Of a stretch of DNA of 8,539 nt, positions 1 to 6,400 are shown in pieces (positions within the stretch are counted from its first letter, which is position 1; each line of letters opens with the position of its first letter). The notes under the pieces are model-generated. The model did not search any database. It saw only the letters and a list, made by a program, of their open reading frames with translations, and had not been told where the DNA came from. A program made the position numbers and the translations under genes. The stretch lies in NCBI GenBank assembly GCA_023247135.1, contig JAHFHB010000070.1:1-8539 (forward strand), written 5' to 3'. The DNA comes from Candidatus Omnitrophota bacterium (lineage in GTDB: Bacteria > Omnitrophota > Omnitrophia > Omnitrophales > Aquincolibacteriaceae).

Positions 1-1
1 C

Positions 2-409
2 GCCAGACTTCCGCTCGAGCTAAACGCCATGTCGCGCGTCATGACCGAGTTTGAATGGGCCGCTTCAGGTTTAGCGTCTCCAGAACGAGTGCGAAGCGAT
101 ATCCGTGCGTTGGCGGAAGAGACTGTGCGCTCAAGATCCGAAGTGCGCAGTCAGATCAAACGCGATGGCAGCTTGACTCTGGAACGGACGCAGGCACTTC
201 TTGCGTTTGTAAAGGGGCATCCTGATTTCAATGCTCCACCCTTCACGATTGCAGATTTAATCAATTCGGACTTGGCAAACCACCCGTCGTTTTCTGGAAT
301 CAAGGCAAGTGCTTTGCGCACGGCCATGGAATCCGCTTTGTGGAAGGCTCGTCCTGAGATCGAATCTGTGTACGAGTTTCGCCAAAAACCCAGGCGCTAT
401 CGACTTGCT
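2..409 (+). other. N-terminal helical region with possible winged-helix domain
   Basis: Residues 1-54 are helical and charged and are not recognised. Residues 55-136 (bases 164-409) have the order helix (LERTQALLAFVKGHP), a second helix (FTIADLINSDL), a third helix (ASALRTAMESALWK) and a strand pair ending in Arg-rich KPRRYRL. That order and the basic hairpin resemble a winged helix-turn-helix DNA-binding fold. No family-specific motif is present, so this is a fold guess from the helix and strand pattern. The segment ends at the first clear R-S-E-M-R joint, just before the membrane protease domain. If the guess holds, a DNA-binding module precedes an intramembrane-type protease. Confidence 0.35.
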
Positions 410-3400
410 CGCTCCGAGATGCGAGCCGACACTGTTGCGTCCGGGCAGCCAAACAGTCAGGGGCCTGAGCCGCATTACCTGAGAAATTACGTGATGAATT
501 TATCCGCCTGGATTTTATTCGGCAGTGCCGGGTTTGTGGCCTGGGCAGCTTTGGGCGTGTGGGCTCTCGACCGGAGTTTGCGGGGAATCTTAGCGGTGCC
601 TGTCTATGGCTTTGCCGGTTTCTTCATGGCGCTGGCATATGTTCATGAGCTCGGGCATGCGTTTGCGGCGCTCAGCCTTGGGCATAAAGTCAAAGGGATA
701 TTCTTTTCACTGCATCCGTTCGGTTTTGGTGCGCAGGTGGAGGCTGGCCGGCCCACAACGTTACGAGATCCTTTGCTTGTGGCCGCCGCGGGCCCGGCCG
801 TGAATTTGGGGATTGGATTTTTGCTGTGGCTGACCTCCGGGTATTTTTCGCCTCCCATGAGCACTCATCTTTTTGCGTGGAGCGTTGTGCACTTTGCCGG
901 TGGATTGTTTTCTCTCATCCCGCTCGGCGGTTCTGATGGCGCACAGATTTTAGAATTTCTGCGGGCCATGAGACGCGAGCGCAAGGCTGCAAAGTCTGTG
1001 CCCAAGGCTCGTTTCGAGATGCCCCCGGATGATCCGGGGACTACTCGGGCCTCGGCGGCGCCTCGCTCCGAGATGCGTTCTGACGGCGTCGTGACAAAAA
1101 AAGAACAGCAAATCCGCAAAGCGCTGCAAACGATTTGGTTGCGCCCGGATCTTGGCCGCGCTCAATGGCTCGTAGGCGAGCACTATAAAAAAACACCCGG
1201 GTTGGGCGCCCTCATGCGTCAGCTTGGCGGGCTAAGTTCTGATGACAGCAGTTTTCGGGAATACATTGGCCAATTATTTGCCGCTGAATATTTAGAAAAG
1301 CATTTTGGGGCAGTTATTCTGGCCTTCGAGGCAAAAATAAATGACCATGTTGCTGGAATGGATATTCTGGCCGACATCGGCGGAAAGCTTTATCTGGTTG
1401 AAGCCAAAGAGGTGACATGGATGGCTGCAGAGCGGAGCATCCCCCGGGCCCTCGCCGAACAAATTCCTGAGCAAATGAAAATGGCAGGGCAGTTGAAAAG
1501 GGAATACGGGCTGCCGGTGCAGGGCATCCTGCTTGTTGCAGGCGGCCCGGATTTTGAACAAAAAGCGGATACCCCCTTGGGAGTGATCACCGATTTAAAA
1601 TCACCAGACAAAAATCTGGAATTAAAACAGCTTTTGATTCCACTCAATATTTACACCCCCATGGATATTTCTGTGCCGCTTCCAGACGAAACTCGCATTC
1701 GTGAATGGGTGGATGAGCGCAATCGTTTGGAATCCACCCTGGCAATTTTGAGGGGGTACTATCAACCAACGCGTTCAGGACAGGACGCAACTCCAACAGA
1801 GTTGCTGCCTGGGCAGTCCTCATCTCCGATGAGGGCCGAGATGCGAAAAGGGCCGGAGCCTGCGGTGATTGTCGAGCTCGGTGCGGGCACAAAGATATGG
1901 GTGGAGACAACAAGGCAATTGGCGAACATGTATCCGCGGGCGCATATTTTCGCCCTGGATCCCCAGCTGAAGCGCGAGAAAGTGACAAGCGAAAACGTCA
2001 CTTTTGTTCCCCAGCGCTTGGAAGATTGGGATGCCGGCAGTTTGATGGGGCAAGTGGACCTGATGTACTTCTTTTTTCCTGCGGTGATTCACACACCTGC
2101 CGAGCTTGCGCGCAAAATCGCTGAGGTGCTTCGGTCCGGAACCGGCCGTTTTAAAATGATGGTTGAACTCGAGCCCGGTATTGATGAGCTCATTTACAAC
2201 CTGCGGCAGGCCGGGCTGGATGTCACCGGCCGTTTCATTCCCGCGAAGCAAGCTTTGGCCGAAGAACCTTTGGCGAAAGAGTCTACGATTTTTGGACTTT
2301 ATCATCATCCGGGGGTCGAGGCGGGCGAGGATGAGATGCTGGGAGATTCCAGGGTCGCGGTGATCACTGCCGCAAAGCCTGAGGCTGAAAAATTTCAGGC
2401 CCGCCGGGAACAAGCTGAAAGACGGCGGCAGGCTGAAATCAAACATGCGTTGTTCCCTGGTTCTGTGGCTGCGCTAGCCACTTTGCCGCGCGAAAATTTT
2501 GAAAGCATGCTTGCAGATTTTCAGAGGCTTTTAGATCAGCAAACCGCAGTGTTGGGCAAAAAAGTAAAGCTGGATACCGGTAAGATTCGCGAGATCTATG
2601 AGGCGGAGTTAAAACAGCAGCGATTTTATTCGCAAGTGTATCTTGACCCCGACGGGCGTTTGGCCGGATTTTTACCGGTTTTGGGTATGCCGGATTCTTC
2701 GGCGTTATTTTTGATTCCCGATGGCTGGATTTTTGAGGCCAGCGCTGAAAGCGAAGCGGTCAGCCGTGTGATGCTTGAACGCATTGCGCATGAAGCGCTT
2801 TTGGCTGATCTGGACTCTGTTGTGACTGGCGCTCTAGCGGAAGACTCCCTGACGCAGGCAAAGCTTGAAAATTTCCCGTTTCAGCACAAAGAACTTGTGG
2901 ACACACAAGCCGACTCGGCGGCTGTGCCCAGTATCGTCTACTACCGGGCGTCTCCGCTGGAATTTTTGTCCGCGAAAGATCGAGTCTTTCATGCGATTGG
3001 GCACAGTTATTTCCTTTCTGACCGGGGCGAGGAAAGCCGCTCTGAAAACAGGACAAAAGAAATAGTCACGACGGGTGCAAAAGATAAAAAACCGCGCTGG
3101 AGCCGGCGCGCGTGGCTGGGCCTGGGCTTGGCTGGGCTTGCCGCCTACGGGTGGGGAATGCCTAAAGTGAAAAAATGGATTGAGGATCGGCGTGACCGGG
3201 CGCCGGTGATTGTGGTAGATGCCCCTCAGCGTTCCGCCGACCATTCCGGCCACAGCCCTTACAGTTTTTATGTGGCCATCGAGGAAGGTCAGCCACCAGT
3301 GAGATATGTGTTGGAATCGGTTGACCTGAAAACGCGCACCGTAAAACTTTGGGAAACCGTTCTGGATCCCGAACAATCTCAAAAGCAGCGTGTTCGCCAC

Positions 3401-6400
3401 ATCATTCTGGTGCGTGAAGGGCATCCATTTGTTTTGGGAAAGAAAGACCCCGCCACTTTTTCCGTTTCTAAAATCGTGGATGAAAATATTGCAGAAGTGG
3501 CCATCGACATCCCCGGTAAAACTTTCATTCCGGGTGAAAAATATCAGCTTGAAAAACCGGGCTTTGAAACGCGAATTGCCCCCACCCTGCCCTCCCCCGT
3601 AAACAGGGGAGGGGAAGAACGCTTTCTCCTCCCCCGCAAGGCGCCGGAGGCTCGTGCCGAGATGCGAATGGCAAAGCCAAGTGGAACATTGTTTTCATCG
3701 CCACACGAGGAAGAAGTTCTGCGCGGACTGCTTCTTGCTGAGAATAAAGACGCGTCTGCCGGTGTGGGCTGGGAGGTATTCGATTCTGACGGGCGAATAT
3801 TGAAACAATTTGATCAAATCCCATCACGGGAAGACATTTTGGCCATTCACCAGCGCCAGGGCGATTTTTATTTGCGGACACGATTTTCAAGCCGGGCTAA
3901 AAAAGACCGTAAAGCCGGCGTCATTTTGAATATTTATAAATTGGGGCCGCGTGAAAACAAAAATTTCCAAACTTCGATGCTGGCGGAATCTGCACAGCAG
4001 GAACTCGCTGTCGTTAAAATCCAATCGGGAGATGTCCCCGCCCAGGTTTGGGTTGTTGCAGCCCGAGGGACTCCCGATAGAAAGATCTTTGCGCTGCCGG
4101 TTCTCCGTATCTCTTCCGAAGAGGGGAAGCTTCTTGATGCGGTTATGAAACTGCCTCGGTCAAAAATCGAGGAGCTGCGGCAAATGCATCGTTTGACAGG
4201 CGGTATCGTTGTTGAAAAAATTCTCCAAAAGGCACAAGACTCCGATCACGTTGATTTTACGATTGCGGTAAGAACAGATATTGTGCCTATCAATCGTTTT
4301 GCTTTTCCGGCATCTGCCCAGGGCAGCGTGGTGCGCGTTGTGCTCGATAAAAATGCCGTGGTTGAGAAGCTCTTTTTAGGTGGCCGTGAAATCCCATTGA
4401 TACATGTCCTGGATCCTCATGCAAATCTCATGATGACAGGGCAATGGTATTTAGCAGAAATGACTTTGCGCAAACTTGCTAAAAAATACGGAGGGCTCTC
4501 TTTGCTTAAAGTCGTGCCGGATTCGGGGACTTTACAAGTGAATTATCGTCGCTATTTTCTGCCCGAATACCGGGGCAGAACGGTCTCCATCCGCTATGAC
4601 GGAAAGGGGAATCCCGACCTGCTTCAGCTCCCGGCTTCAAACGAAGAGAAGGCTGTATCGGTGAAGTTGTCTGGGGAACAAAGGATCACTTATAGGCCTT
4701 CCTATGAGGCAACTAAAAAATGGCTGCAGTTGCATGTCGCCAGTCCGTTCGAACCGGCAAAGCTGGAGGTTACCCGTGCCGCACTGAAAAAGATAACGGG
4801 TTCCAGTGGAGCCACGGAAAGTCTCATGCCTATTTTTGAGAAAGAACAATTGACTCCTGCGGCCGTTCAATTTCTTCTGGCGAAAGTCAGAGAGGCGGAT
4901 GAAGCCTTGTACCGGATTACGGGACAGGTGCAGCAACGGAGAAGCGGGCACCGCGTCATCGGACGCGACCACGAGAATTTGCTGCGGGTTTACACTTCGA
5001 TGCAGGGACACCAGCGCGGCGCGCAGTTTGCAGTGGGCCTTACCAAGCCGGAAAAAATGTCACTGTCCAAGAAAGTGATGCAGGGCCTGAGAGCGCAAAA
5101 TTTACTGATCCGGTATTTTCTTTATTCCGCCGTAAGCGCGGCTTCGCAAAAGCCGGGCTGGCATCACCGGTTTCGCCAAGACTCTGACCTGGCGAGCGCA
5201 TGGATCAGCGCGGGTGTCGATGTTTTAAGAAGAGCGATCTGGTCTTATGATCCTGCGCGCGGCAAAGAGTTCTCGAATTTTGTCCTGATGCGAATGCAGT
5301 ATGCTCTCTCAAAAATGCTTTTCGCCGAACCGCAGTCACGGCAGGTCAGCGACGACTTTCTGCCGGAGATTGAGCCCGCAAGTCCGCCTGAAAAAGAGAC
5401 GCCTGCTGCTGAAATATTCCAGAAGTTGATCGTGGGTTTAGATAGAAAGGATCAGCAAATTTTTTATCTTCTCCTTATGGAGGGTTTGACCCAAACCGAA
5501 ACGGCCGAGCGGCTTGGCATAAAACAATACGAGGTCAGCCGGCGCTGGCTCAAGCGGATTGATGAAATCGGAGCTGACCGTGAGCGCCTCGCCCTATTAA
5601 AAGCTCTGGCAAGTCCGCATTTGACCCTATTCATCAACCAAAGACTCCGGAAGTCCGGTCAACGTTCCGAAATGCGGAACATAGAATTGCCCAAGGTGCT
5701 TTGGGCGGGGCATCTTGAGCCGCGGCCAGGCATCGTTCATACGCTGCCTGGTGAAATTTTGGTCCAGTTCGCGCTGGCGACAGAAGACAAATCGATTCCG
5801 CCGCAGGAATTGCTTGAGAAAATTCAGCTTCAGGCTTTTGCTCGCTACGGGATTGAAGGGGCGGCGCTTTCTTCTGAAAATGCGCGTGGCCGGCATGACA
5901 AAAAAGTAGAGCATCTGCGGGTGGTGGGCCGTGACGGCGACGGCAATTACCTGATCGCCGGATCATTTGCCATGCCTGATTTTTTCGAGCGTAACCCTCA
6001 AGGAGAATTTAATCTGAGGTTCACCTACGGCGGAAGATCCCCTTATGACCTTAAATGGCCCTATGAAGCGACCTGGACACAAACTTATGACGAAGGCAAT
6101 GCACGTTTTGTCTATGAGTCCGTTCCGCCGGAAGAAAGTGTTGGAGGGGAAGAGAGAGTCGATTTCCTCGAACTACTGCATCTCCTCAACCGCAATCTTT
6201 TCCTTTTTGAACAGGATAAAACTTTTTTTTCTTTCCGCAATGCTTTACCGGATCCAGGAACCCTTGCCCAAATTCATCGTCCGGAATTTGACAAATTCAA
6301 AAGTGTGATCAGCGACATTATTAAAGACCGCATCCGCCTCGGAAAATTGGCAGACATGCGGCGGCATCACCCCGGCGATGAAAAGCGCATGCGCGAACTC

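Noticed and set aside
29..43. In-frame ATGs at 29 and 41 as the start of the gene
   Set aside because: There is no purine-rich ribosome binding site upstream and the frame is open to the window edge, so the coding sequence most likely enters from outside.
1082..2310. Restriction-modification enzyme
   Set aside because: The methyltransferase-like domain lacks the N/D-PP-Y/F motif of adenine or N4-cytosine DNA methylases and the Pro-Cys motif of C5 methylases. No target-recognition domain is seen.
1820..2446. 208-codon minus-strand open frame
   Set aside because: It lies wholly opposite the methyltransferase-like part of the + strand frame, has no family signature, and its composition (Pro, Arg, Ser and His rich) is that of an antisense shadow.
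2789..2803. HEALL as a second zinc-protease motif
   Set aside because: The fifth residue is Leu rather than His, so it is not an HExxH, and no downstream metal ligand motif is visible.
2834..3424. 196-codon minus-strand open frame
   Set aside because: It covers the hydrophobic segment and beta-rich stretch on the opposite strand. No motif or ribosome binding site supports it.
3590..3613. Rho-independent terminator
   Set aside because: The hairpin is followed by purine-rich coding sequence, not a T-tract, and the reading frame passes straight through it.
6223..6230. Run of eight T as a terminator tail or frameshift site
   Set aside because: There is no stable GC stem before it, and coding with domain-like sequence continues in the same frame on both sides.
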